Notes under the pieces: generated by a model
Seen by the model: only the letters and a program-made list of their open reading frames with translations
Database searches by the model: none
What the model was told of the DNA's origin: nothing
Position numbers and translations under genes: made by a program
Assembly (NCBI RefSeq): GCF_004001245.1
Contig: NZ_AP018724.1
Location: 186,001-250,000 of the forward strand
Direction of reading: 5' to 3'
DNA from: Sulfurivermis fontis
GTDB lineage: Bacteria; Pseudomonadota; Gammaproteobacteria; Thiohalomonadales; Thiohalomonadaceae
DNA: 64,000 nucleotides
Shown: positions 45,966 through 54,051 of the stretch, piece after piece
Layout: each line of letters starts with the position of its first letter
Position numbering within the stretch: the first letter of the stretch is position 1

Positions 45966-46007
45966 ATTGTGGGTAATGGCTGGACGCGGGGACTTGATCT
46001 GCATCAA
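45966..46007 (-). promoter_or_regulatory. Class II FNR-type promoter of the hemerythrin gene
   Basis: A perfect FNR/ANR dyad TTGAT-CTGC-ATCAA at 45994-46007 has its centre 41.5 bp upstream of a predicted start at 45959. The -10 CACAAT lies at 45971-45966 on the minus strand. The geometry is that of a class II FNR-activated promoter. Confidence 0.7.
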
Positions 46008-46027
46008 GCCCCCGCGTGGAAGAGGTG

Positions 46028-46381
46028 TTACTGCTGCGACTGATCCCGCCGTCTGTCGCGGTCCTGCGCCTGCTCCCGCACCTGGTCGCCCAGGCCGTCC
46101 TTGTCCCGTTCCTGGCTGTGGGCCTGTTCCCGGACCTGCTCACCGATACCCTGGCTCTTGTCCTCGCCGTCAGCCTTGGCTTTCGCCTTGGCCTTCTCCT
46201 TGTCCTTCTCGACATCCTTGGCGCGGTATTTTTCCTGATCCCGGTCACGATCCATGTCCCGCTCCATGCCCTTGGCCGGCATGCTGCCGCCCGCGCCACC
46301 GCCGCCGCCGGGGCCGGCGGCGAGCAGGCTGCCGGGCAGGGCGAGGGCCAGAATCAGTGCGAAAACCTTTCCTTTGTTCAT
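46028..46381 (-). CDS. Secreted highly charged repetitive protein
   Basis: 117 residues with a signal peptide (MNKGKVFALILALALPGSLLA), a glycine-rich stretch (GPGGGGGAGG), then an almost uncharacterised hydrophilic sequence of D, K, R, E and Q. The motif G[IL]G[ED]QVREQA appears twice in tandem. It looks intrinsically disordered. It lies between the hemerythrin and molybdoenzyme gene groups on the same strand. Function unknown. Confidence 0.6.
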   Translation of the reverse strand: MNKGKVFALILALALPGSLLAAGPGGGGGAGGSMPAKGMERDMDRDRDQEKYRAKDVEKDKEKAKAKAKADGEDKSQGIGEQVREQAHSQERDKDGLGDQVREQAQDRDRRRDQSQQ

Positions 46382-46569
46382 GATGCGCTCCTGTAGGTTG
46401 GCAGATAGGCCATATCACTATAGTCCTTGCCCAGGGAGGCGCGCGTGACCGCGTTTGTGAAATTGTGTGCTCCGTCAAACCGGTGTTTGGCGTGCCTGAA
46501 GGATGTGCACTGGAGGCGGCCGCCGGTGCGGCGGCGCAAAAACAGTACGCTGTTTGCCCAGGGGGGGAT

Positions 46570-47007
46570 TTATGCCGGCGACAATCCGCCCGACGAACAT
46601 CTTGTGAGATTGGCCGGGCCGGTGTGGACGATGCGGGCGTGCCGTTCGGCAGCGGAGTTCAGCGCCTGCTCCAGCGGCATGCCGGTCTCGACACCGTCCA
46701 TGATCATGCGCTGCAGGATGGCGCCGAGCATGGTGATGTTGTCGCGCATGTATTCCTTGATGGGTTGCAATACATGCACATCCAGCGGCGTTTCTTCCGG
46801 CAGGGTGGCGGCGAAGGCGGCGAAGTCGCGGCCGGTGGCCAGCCAGTAGCACATGTCGTAGATCAGGTCGTAGGACTGCTGCAGGGCGGCCGGGTCGTCG
46901 GTGCCGAGATTGGCGCGCACCTCTTCCGCCAGGTCATTCCGGAACTGCTCCAGGCCGTAGCCAACCTCGCCTTTGACGACCTCTTCCGGGGTGAAGTCCC
47001 ATTGCAT
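46570..47007 (-). CDS. Helical protein of unknown function, last gene of molybdoenzyme operon
   Basis: 145 residues, no signal peptide, predicted mainly helical (QWDFTPEEVVKGEVGYGLEQF, IYDMCYWLATGRD, IKEYMRDNITMLGAIL). No known family recognised. It lies 56 bp after the polyferredoxin gene on the same strand and probably belongs to the same transcript. GGAGAACC lies before the ATG. A role in maturation or electron transfer of the molybdoenzyme is only contextual. Confidence 0.55.
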   Translation of the reverse strand: MQWDFTPEEVVKGEVGYGLEQFRNDLAEEVRANLGTDDPAALQQSYDLIYDMCYWLATGRDFAAFAATLPEETPLDVHVLQPIKEYMRDNITMLGAILQRMIMDGVETGMPLEQALNSAAERHARIVHTGPANLTRCSSGGLSPA

Positions 47008-47063
47008 GAAGGTTCTCCTGATGGTCTCGCTCGTTGATTTGAATGGTGCGGCAGTCGGTTTCG

Positions 47064-48155
47064 TCAGCCGAAGATGGCGCTGAAGCTGTCGTTGTCATCG
47101 TTGCACACGGGGCACCCCGCGCCGGGGTTCGCGGTCACGTACAGGCGCCCGCAACGCTCGCACCGCCGCCGCGGCACCATGTGCAGGTCGCGCACCGCGG
47201 CGGTGGCGGCGATGGTTTCGGCCAGGCGCAGGGCGCCGCGGTGGCAGCTCTCCACGCACACGCCGCAGCCGACGCAGCGCGGCGGGTTGAGGCGCAGCAC
47301 CCAGGCGGTCACGGTTTCGCCGGCCAGCAGGGCGCCGGTGGGGCAGACACGGCCGCAGCTGTCGCAGGCGGTGCAGGCGGCGGGGTCGATCACCGGCACG
47401 CCCGCCGGCAGGGCGGGATGGGCGGGCAAGGTGGCATGCTCGCCGGCGCCGTTGACGAGCAGCGCCTGCAGCAATTCGCGCCGTGACGGCAGGAAGGGCG
47501 CGGCGGCGCGTATGGCCCGGGCCGGTGCCGGCGCCTGATCCTGCTGTGGCTGTTGCAACTGGTCGAGGCCGCGGCCGAACAGGCGGCGGAAGAACTGCCG
47601 CCGTTGCGGTTGCGCCTTGACGGCCTCGGGGGCGGCATCGGCCAGGGTCAGTTCGCCCCAGCGCGCCTCGGGGGCGGCGGCGCGCAGTTGCGCCACCGCG
47701 TCGAGCAGCTGCGCCAGGGCCGCGGCGCCAGTGGCGCCGTGGACACAGGCGGCACAGTGGTCGTGGCCGACGAGTTCCACCCGGGTGCCGCGCGCCAGCA
47801 GGGCGGCCAAGGTGACCGGGTCCAGGGCGCCCAGGCAGGGCGCGATGGCCGGGGCCGCGCGATCGGACGGCGCACAGGCGAGGGTCAATTGATGGTCCTG
47901 ACGCGACAACTCCAGCCAGTCGCGCCAGGGCATGTTCTCCGCCTGCAGGGCGCCGGTGGGACAGGCGCTGGCGCACAGGCCGCAGTTCTGGCAGCGCTCG
48001 TGCTTCAGTTCGAAGCCTTCTTCGGTGAGCGTCAGCGCCTCGTGCGGGCAGGCGGCGGCGCAGTTGTCGCACGCGCTGTAGCGGTAGCGATAGCGCGTGC
48101 AGCGCGTGGCGTGGGTGCGCGGATAGGCGCTCAGGTTGGGGGCGGGCGAGTTCAT
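47064..48155 (-). CDS. Polyferredoxin with C-terminal zinc-ribbon-like motif
   Basis: 363 residues. Two N-terminal cluster motifs (SACDNCAAACP and CQNCGLCASACP), a middle region with scattered cysteines (LACAPSD, APCLG, HCAAC), two more ferredoxin motifs (CTACDSCGRVCP, CVGCGVCVESC) and a terminal CERCG...CPVC pair. The first motif lacks the usual leading cysteine spacing (it uses CTRY... further upstream). No signal peptide, so cytoplasmic. Likely electron carrier for the molybdoenzyme operon. It overlaps the periplasmic protein gene by 4 bases. Confidence 0.8.
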   Translation of the reverse strand: MNSPAPNLSAYPRTHATRCTRYRYRYSACDNCAAACPHEALTLTEEGFELKHERCQNCGLCASACPTGALQAENMPWRDWLELSRQDHQLTLACAPSDRAAPAIAPCLGALDPVTLAALLARGTRVELVGHDHCAACVHGATGAAALAQLLDAVAQLRAAAPEARWGELTLADAAPEAVKAQPQRRQFFRRLFGRGLDQLQQPQQDQAPAPARAIRAAAPFLPSRRELLQALLVNGAGEHATLPAHPALPAGVPVIDPAACTACDSCGRVCPTGALLAGETVTAWVLRLNPPRCVGCGVCVESCHRGALRLAETIAATAAVRDLHMVPRRRCERCGRLYVTANPGAGCPVCNDDNDSFSAIFG

Positions 48156-48586
48156 TGGGCCTCGAAGACGTGGGCAGGTTCGCCGGGCTGGCAGGTATCC
48201 CGTGGAATGACGAAGCCGTAGGACGAGGTATCTTCCTCCGGTGCGTTGAGATAGGCCTCGCGTGCCGCTTCATAGGCCGCAGCGCCGCCTGCCGCGGCAT
48301 AGGCGCGTACCCCGGCATCGCGCTTTTCCAGCGCGCCGGCGATGGCCAGCGCCTGCTCGTCGCTGTCGCCGATCACCAGGGCCACACCGGGGCGGGTGCG
48401 CGTGGTGGGGCGATAGATCGCCGCGCCGGCCAGCGCGGTTACCGGTGTGGCCGTGCGGGCGTCGATCAGTTGCAGGCGCAGGCCATAATCGTCCATCAGT
48501 TTGATCATGATTGTGTTGTCGGCCAGTTCGGCGGCGGGCACGCCGGTGGATAACAGGAGCAAGAAGAGGGCGGGCGCTGATTTCAT
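48152..48586 (-). CDS. Periplasmic rhodanese-fold protein without active-site cysteine
   Basis: 144 residues with a signal peptide (MKSAPALFLLLLSTGVPAAE). The core VALVIGDSDEQALAIAGALE followed by VRAYAAAGGAAAY resembles the second half of a rhodanese domain, but the catalytic cysteine position reads aspartate/serine (GDSD). It ends FVIPRDTCQPGEP, carrying one conserved-looking cysteine. Possibly a sulfur- or metalloid-binding partner. It overlaps its neighbours by 4 bases on each side, so it belongs to the operon. Confidence 0.55.
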   Translation of the reverse strand: MKSAPALFLLLLSTGVPAAELADNTIMIKLMDDYGLRLQLIDARTATPVTALAGAAIYRPTTRTRPGVALVIGDSDEQALAIAGALEKRDAGVRAYAAAGGAAAYEAAREAYLNAPEEDTSSYGFVIPRDTCQPGEPAHVFEAQ

Positions 48587-49287
48587 CCGTTTTGTGTCGT
48601 AGTGGGGGCGGCCGGGGGAACGGCGGCCGCAAGCCGTTCCAGTTCGACCGCATTGCAGGCGTCGGCGTTCACGATGAGCTGGCGCACGCCACCGTGCGCT
48701 ATCCACGGCGCAGGATCGCTGCCCCCTTCGGCGAAGGTCAGCCACAGGCGGTCGCCGAGTTCTTCACTCAGTTCGGCACAGAGGCCGAGGTCGTCCGCTG
48801 TCGCCTGGTGCAGCGAGATCACCAGTTGTTCCACGCCCTGCCGGGCCATTTCGCGGGCGAACCAGGCGGCATCGGTGCCGGTCCCCGTGCCGTCTGCCAG
48901 CAGCAGCTCCCAGCGCGGCACCGGGCAGGTGGGCATGACGAAGCTGAAGTCGGCGTTGGATTCCCGATCCAGTGACCAGCTCACCGCCATGCGCCGCGCC
49001 GGCAGCCACAGGCCGATGCGCTGGGTTCCGAAGCGGGCGATGGCGTCCTGGACCATGGTGGTGTCGAGCAGTGCCTTCTCGCCCAGCAGGACGCGGCTCG
49101 CGCCGGCCGCCAGCAGTGTCTCGATGCGCGCCAGTGCGCCGCGTTCCATGACGACATGCGCCCCGGTGCAGAGCGGTGTCGCGGTTTCGTCGTCGACCAT
49201 GAACAGCGGATGGTCGGGCAGCGCAAAGCCGGGCGCCGACCAGACGCCGACGGTAAGCATGGCAGCAGTTGGCAGCGGGGCGTTCAT
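48583..49287 (-). CDS. HisA/HisF-like barrel protein
   Basis: 234 residues from ATG 49287, which overlaps the upstream stop. Segments resemble the ProFAR isomerase/HisF half-barrel: LLAAGASRVLLGEKALLD, ARFGTQRIGLWLPAR and LADGTGTGTDAAWF, then a GGVRQLIVNAD-like end. The catalytic aspartates of HisA are not retained at the expected strand ends. Histidine synthesis is therefore unlikely. A role in the molybdoenzyme operon, for example a cofactor or ligand-handling step, is unknown. Confidence 0.5.
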   Translation of the reverse strand: MNAPLPTAAMLTVGVWSAPGFALPDHPLFMVDDETATPLCTGAHVVMERGALARIETLLAAGASRVLLGEKALLDTTMVQDAIARFGTQRIGLWLPARRMAVSWSLDRESNADFSFVMPTCPVPRWELLLADGTGTGTDAAWFAREMARQGVEQLVISLHQATADDLGLCAELSEELGDRLWLTFAEGGSDPAPWIAHGGVRQLIVNADACNAVELERLAAAVPPAAPTTTQNG

Positions 49288-49670
49288 ACGGCGATCCGTT
49301 CGGTCTGGAAGGACAGGGGCGGCGCGCCCAGCCACAAGGTCTGCGACTTGCCGTCGAGGCGGTCGCGCAGCGCGCGCACGCCCTCCAGGATCGGCCCGAT
49401 GCGCAGGCCGGCATAGGCCGGGGCGAACTCGGGCAGGGTGCGCAGGGCATCGTCCACGAACAGTTCGGCGCTCTCCTCGTTGCGCTCGGCGGCGAAGTGG
49501 AAGGCCAGGGCGGCAAAGGCCATGGCCTGGAGGAAGCGCGCCAGCACATCGCGTTCGCCGCTGGTGCTTTCCTGGATGATGCGCGACCAGCGTTCGTTGA
49601 TCCAGTCGTGCACCGTGTACATGTCGCCGCTGTTCCAGTGGTCGGCCAGTTCGTCCCAGAGCAGGAGCAT
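49284..49670 (-). CDS. DUF309-like helical protein
   Basis: 128 residues. WDELADHWNSGDMYTVHDWI and NERW resemble the DUF309 pattern (a FNxGxYxxAHExxE-type segment), followed by helices with FAALAFHFAAERNEESAELF. Cytoplasmic by prediction. It starts 16 bp after torD and overlaps the barrel gene. Function unknown; DUF309 proteins often accompany other enzyme operons. Confidence 0.5.
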   Translation of the reverse strand: MLLLWDELADHWNSGDMYTVHDWINERWSRIIQESTSGERDVLARFLQAMAFAALAFHFAAERNEESAELFVDDALRTLPEFAPAYAGLRIGPILEGVRALRDRLDGKSQTLWLGAPPLSFQTERIAV

Positions 49671-49686
49671 GGTGCTGTCCTCGTTG

Positions 49687-50436
49687 TCAGGCGCCGCAGC
49701 GCATGGGTTCGTCGGCGCCGGCCAGGGGCGGCAGCTCCAGCTTGCCCTGATCCTCGTCGACCAGGTCGAGACCCAGCTGTTCCAGTTCGAACACGGCGAA
49801 GGCGTCGAGCAGGGCGGCCATCTCGCGGTAGAAGGAATGGCTGGCCGCGCGTTCCACCAGGGTCGCATAGCCGCGTACCCAGCGGCCCAGGTGCTGGGCC
49901 CAGAAACGCTTTACGGTCTTCTCCAGGCGGCGTTGTTCCTTGTCGTCGCCCTGTGCCATGGCGGTGACGATGCGGTCCATCAGCGCCGCCACGAATTGCA
50001 GCTCCACGCCGAGCTGATCGTCGAACACCTGGAAGCGTCCTGCACCGACGACAAAGCCTTCCTTGCCGTAAAACTCGCGTACGGCAAAGCACGGTGCCTG
50101 CTGGAAGCCGCCGTGCAGGCGCACCGATTCCACCGGCGGGAAGCCGCCGGAAGAGGCGAACAACACGGTGTATTCGCAGGCCAGGGTTTCCTGCAATTGC
50201 TCCAGGGGCGGATCGAGAAAGTCGCTGTCGAACGACACGCCCAGTTCGCCCAGGGCCTGCAGTGATTCCGGGCTGCGCAATGCGGCGAGATAGTCGCGGC
50301 CAGGTTCCTCGATGAAGGCGCCGGCCAGCAGGCGGTAGTGCCGGGCGCGCGCGGTGTATTCCTCGGCGCTGGCGGCGGCGGGCGCGACCGCCTCCTGGCG
50401 CACGCTTTCCAGGGGAATGGTAAACAGATCGGACAT
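49687..50436 (-). CDS. TorD/DmsD-family molybdoenzyme chaperone
   Basis: 249 residues, all-helical TorD-type protein with the family segment ACEYTVLFASSGGFPPVESVRLHGG and the distal VKRFWAQHLGRWV. It binds the Tat signal and assists cofactor insertion into the catalytic subunit encoded just upstream (50514-53147). Position D in a BCAD operon. GGAGG lies before the ATG on the minus strand. Confidence 0.88.
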   Translation of the reverse strand: MSDLFTIPLESVRQEAVAPAAASAEEYTARARHYRLLAGAFIEEPGRDYLAALRSPESLQALGELGVSFDSDFLDPPLEQLQETLACEYTVLFASSGGFPPVESVRLHGGFQQAPCFAVREFYGKEGFVVGAGRFQVFDDQLGVELQFVAALMDRIVTAMAQGDDKEQRRLEKTVKRFWAQHLGRWVRGYATLVERAASHSFYREMAALLDAFAVFELEQLGLDLVDEDQGKLELPPLAGADEPMRCGA

Positions 50437-50513
50437 GCTGACCCTCCGGTGTGACTATTGTAGTTATGCGGTGAAAAGAGCGCCCGTCCCGCCAGGGACG
50501 GGCGCCATGGCCA

Positions 50514-53147
50514 TCAATGGCCGCTGACAGGCTTGTGCTTGACGCTGTCCGGTCCGGCCCAGGAGGCCATCTCCGGATGCATCTTGCGGTGCATGTCGCC
50601 GACATAGGTGTAACGCATGCCTTCTTTGTAGAACTGCACGTGCTTGTTCCAGTCGGACACCATGTCGCCGTACTTGTCGCCGGGCTTGGCCTTGCTCACC
50701 TTCACCACCGTGTCATACCAGCCCTGCGAGCCGCCGATGGGGTCGGCGACGGCCGGAATGATGTGGTTGGGGTGCACGCCCTTGTCGTCCCACCAGACGT
50801 TCTTCAGGTCCGGGTCGTCCGCCGCGCCGAACTGGCCCGCCGCCTCCTTCAGTTTGAGCTGGGCCAGGCGGCCGTAGCCCCAGTGGCCGTGGGCGGTGGA
50901 GACGGCGACCACCTTCGGGTGGATGCCCTCGGTGACCAGGGCCTTGGTGACGATATGGCCCACCGCGCTTTCGATGCGGATCAGGTCGCCGGTCTTGATG
51001 CCCAGCTTCTCCGCCGTCTCGGTGCCGAGCCAGGCGGGGTTGGCATGGGAGATTTCGGCCAGCCACTTCACCGCCGCGGTACGCGATTGCTTGTGCACGT
51101 TGAGCTTGAAGGTGGTGAGGATCATCTCATCGTCCTTCATGTTCTCATGCCAGGGCATGCGCTTGAAGGTGGGCATCGGGTTGAAGCCGTATTCGGCCCA
51201 TTCCGGTACACGCACATGGATCAGACGATCACTGGTGGGGAAGCCCACGCAGTTCTTGCCCTTGCGCCGTACGCCGATGATCTTGCCGTTTTTGTGAATG
51301 AACCCTTGGGCATCGACGGTGGCGCCGGCCATGTCGGCGGCCGACAGTTCCTTCATATGCAGGCCGTATTCCGCGGCAATCTCGCGCCCGGACTTGTCGG
51401 AAATCTTGCCGGTCTTGGGATTGAGCTTGCCGTAGATGGGCCATACACCGTGCTTCTTGAGGAAGTCGAGGCCGCCGGCTTCCTTCAGGCCCGGAATGTT
51501 CTCGAACTGCTTGCGCATGTACTCTTCCGGGTCCTTGAAGTCCCAGTACTTCTTCATGCCGCGCGAGCCGTCCGGGTCCAGCTTGTGGATGATGTCACGC
51601 AGGTAGACCTTGGTCTCGCGTCCCTCGCCCAGCGGCTTGATGACCGGCTGGCGGATGGCCAGCCACGGCCACAGCGAGCTGGGCATGGACTCCGGCTCCC
51701 AGCGCTCCAGGTAGGGCACGTCCGGCAGGATGATGTCGGCCAGCTGCGCCTCCTCGCCCATGAACGGCGTCAGGCAGACGTAGAAGGGGATCAGCTCCTC
51801 GTTGCGGAACAGTTCGCCCCACACCGCGTCGGCGCCCGGATTGGTGTAGACCGGGTTGTCCTGATAGGAGAAGTAGACCTTGATCTTCTGTTTGCCCTCG
51901 GCGATCCAGAACGGCACCAGGTGGCTGACCTTGTGGCCGGCGAAGGGATATTCGTCGGGGTGGGCCAGGTAGGACGGGGTGGACGGCTTGGGCGGAACCG
52001 GCTGCGGCTGGTCGTAACCCATGCCGCGGGGCAGGCAGTAGCCGCCGCGCTTCTCGATGTTGCCGGTGAGGATCGGCAGCATCATGCAGGCCTTTTCGTT
52101 GTAGGCGCCGTACATGTGCTTGGCCGGGCCGCGGTAGGTGTACGTCGTTGCCGGCTTGGTGAGGGCGAACTCGCGCGCGATGCGCTCGAGGGTTTCCACC
52201 GGCACGCCCGACAGCTTGGAGGCCCACTCCGGCGTGTACTGCTTGTAGTGGTCCTTCAGCTCCTGCACGGTGACATTGGTCCAGGTCTCGATGAAGTCCG
52301 AGTCCTGCAGATCATCGCGCAGGATGATGTGGCCCAGGGCCAGGGCCACGGCGCCGTCGGTGCCCGGATAGACCGGGATCCATTCGTCGGAGAAACCGGC
52401 GGTGTTGGACAGGCGCACGTCGAAGGTAACGATCTTCATGTTGCTGTCGATACGGCCTTCGGTGACACGCTGCGAGAAGGGATTGTGGAAATAGGCAGCC
52501 TCCAGCACGTTCGAACCGAAGTTCAGCACGTACTTGGTGTTGGCGAAGTCCGGCATCTCGATGTCCGGACCCCAGGTATGCTCCATGCCGGCCTTCTTCG
52601 ACGACTCGCACACCGAGGTGTGGTTCATGATGGTGGCCGAACCCAGGGTGTGCATGAAGCGAGTCAGCACGCCACCGGTGCGGTTGCGGCCCCACTTCAG
52701 CATGATCTCGTTGGGATGGCCGTTCTTCAGCACGTCGTCCAGGCGCGCGGCGATTTCGTTGTAGGCCTCGTCCCAGGAGATGCGCTTCCACTTGCCCTCA
52801 CCGCGCTTGCCGACGCGCTTCAGGGGATAGAGGATGCGATCCGGGTCATAGGTGTACCACATGCCGGCATTGCCCTTGGCGCACAGGCGGCCGCGGGTGG
52901 ACACGTGTTCCGGGTTGCCCTCCAGTTTGACGATGCGGCCGTTTTCGATATAGGCCATGGCGCCGTCCTGGATGTTGCAGACGTGGCAGTTGGTGGGGAT
53001 GGCCTGGCGCTCCTTGAGCGTCACCGGTCCGATATCGCGGCCGCCCAGGTCGTTCTCCATGGCGCGCAGCATCGACGGTGCCGCCATGGCCGCGGCGGTG
53101 GTACCGGCGCTGGCCTTCAAAAAGGTACGGCGAGTGAGTTTCAACAT
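50514..53147 (-). CDS. Tat-exported molybdopterin oxidoreductase, catalytic subunit (A)
   Basis: 877 residues with a twin-arginine signal (LTRRTFLKAS). The cluster motif is NCHVCNIQDGAM...RLCAKG, i.e. Cx2Cx3Dx27C, with aspartate at the third position. The Mo ligand is probably the cysteine in HTSVCESSKKAG. Domains of the DMSO-reductase superfamily follow (GNAGMWYTYDPDRI, RGPAKHMYGAYNEKA, NPGADAVWGELFRN). With the NrfD and ferredoxin subunits it would exchange electrons with the quinone pool. The order B-C-A-D and the regulators recall Arx, Psr and Ttr systems. The oxidised or reduced substrate cannot be assigned. Confidence 0.85.
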   Translation of the reverse strand: MLKLTRRTFLKASAGTTAAAMAAPSMLRAMENDLGGRDIGPVTLKERQAIPTNCHVCNIQDGAMAYIENGRIVKLEGNPEHVSTRGRLCAKGNAGMWYTYDPDRILYPLKRVGKRGEGKWKRISWDEAYNEIAARLDDVLKNGHPNEIMLKWGRNRTGGVLTRFMHTLGSATIMNHTSVCESSKKAGMEHTWGPDIEMPDFANTKYVLNFGSNVLEAAYFHNPFSQRVTEGRIDSNMKIVTFDVRLSNTAGFSDEWIPVYPGTDGAVALALGHIILRDDLQDSDFIETWTNVTVQELKDHYKQYTPEWASKLSGVPVETLERIAREFALTKPATTYTYRGPAKHMYGAYNEKACMMLPILTGNIEKRGGYCLPRGMGYDQPQPVPPKPSTPSYLAHPDEYPFAGHKVSHLVPFWIAEGKQKIKVYFSYQDNPVYTNPGADAVWGELFRNEELIPFYVCLTPFMGEEAQLADIILPDVPYLERWEPESMPSSLWPWLAIRQPVIKPLGEGRETKVYLRDIIHKLDPDGSRGMKKYWDFKDPEEYMRKQFENIPGLKEAGGLDFLKKHGVWPIYGKLNPKTGKISDKSGREIAAEYGLHMKELSAADMAGATVDAQGFIHKNGKIIGVRRKGKNCVGFPTSDRLIHVRVPEWAEYGFNPMPTFKRMPWHENMKDDEMILTTFKLNVHKQSRTAAVKWLAEISHANPAWLGTETAEKLGIKTGDLIRIESAVGHIVTKALVTEGIHPKVVAVSTAHGHWGYGRLAQLKLKEAAGQFGAADDPDLKNVWWDDKGVHPNHIIPAVADPIGGSQGWYDTVVKVSKAKPGDKYGDMVSDWNKHVQFYKEGMRYTYVGDMHRKMHPEMASWAGPDSVKHKPVSGH

Positions 53148-53178
53148 GTTTTTGCCTCCAGATTCGTAACGCCGGGCG

Positions 53179-54039
53179 TCAGTAATAGGTTTGCAGGATC
53201 TGGCCGCCGTACAGGATCGAGTAGCGCAGCGCCATGCCGCCCACCAGGATCAGTACCGAAGCGGCCATCATGCCGACCTGTTGCCGTCCGAACGGCGCCA
53301 GCAACAGCGCGATGGGGAGTGCCGTGCCGGCGATGATGCCCACGCCGATGAAGATCATGCCCAGCGTGCCGGTGGTGAGGAACATGAAAGTCAGTTCCGC
53401 ACCGACGCCGCCGTAGGCGGTGGTGCCGAGCAGGGAAATGAGCATTGCGCCCACCGCACCCGCGCTCCACAGCATCAACCGGCGCAGCGCGCTGGCCAGC
53501 TTCTCGTCGCCCTGGTTCAGGAGGGTGGCCACGGCGGCGCCCGACAGCAGCGACAGGCCGACGAACAGTACCGGCATCAACGGCGTGCTCCACACCGGGC
53601 GGTGCTGGTGCACGGTGAGGTCGAAGCCGGTATAGATCGGCAGTCCCAGAGCGAGCAGGCTGCCGATCACGGCCAGCCGCTTGCTGTTGACCGCGTCGCC
53701 CTTGCGCATCATGAAGAAATACAGCACCGACACCAGGCCGAACGACATCAGGTTGAGCGCGCCCCAGGCCAGCGGCGAACGGAAGTTCATGTACGCCGGG
53801 TTGATGGTGTTGAGGAAGCGGCCCGGCTGGGAAAGGTCGCCGATCAACAGCAGACCGCCGACTGCCAGCAGCACGAAGGACGCGTAAAAGGCTTTCTCGC
53901 GCAGCGGCCGATAGTAATCTTCACGGAACCAGGACAGGGCCGAGAAGAAGAACAGCGCCGACGCGATGCCGATGACGAAGAAATAGATGGCGTAGGCACT
54001 GGGCCAAGCCATCGTGTGAAACACCGTGTATTCGTTCAT
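53179..54039 (-). CDS. NrfD-family membrane subunit (C)
   Basis: 286 residues with eight predicted helices, NrfD/PsrC type: WPSAYAIYFFVIGIASALFF at the N-terminus and later YMNFRSPLAWGALNLMSFGL, IYTGFDLTVHQHRPVWSTPL. It anchors the complex and carries the quinone site facing the periplasm in homologues. No heme histidine pairs are expected in this family. Its start is 12 bp past the stop of the ferredoxin subunit gene. Confidence 0.92.
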   Translation of the reverse strand: MNEYTVFHTMAWPSAYAIYFFVIGIASALFFFSALSWFREDYYRPLREKAFYASFVLLAVGGLLLIGDLSQPGRFLNTINPAYMNFRSPLAWGALNLMSFGLVSVLYFFMMRKGDAVNSKRLAVIGSLLALGLPIYTGFDLTVHQHRPVWSTPLMPVLFVGLSLLSGAAVATLLNQGDEKLASALRRLMLWSAGAVGAMLISLLGTTAYGGVGAELTFMFLTTGTLGMIFIGVGIIAGTALPIALLLAPFGRQQVGMMAASVLILVGGMALRYSILYGGQILQTYY

Positions 54040-54051
54040 GGTGATCTCCCG

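Noticed and set aside
48583-49287. hisA assignment for the barrel gene
   Set aside because: Only part of the barrel pattern is present, key aspartates are absent and no other his genes are near.
50517-53336. Long plus-strand open frame (939 codons) opposite the Mo subunit
   Set aside because: Antisense shadow in GC-rich DNA; the minus-strand protein has clear motifs and a Tat signal.
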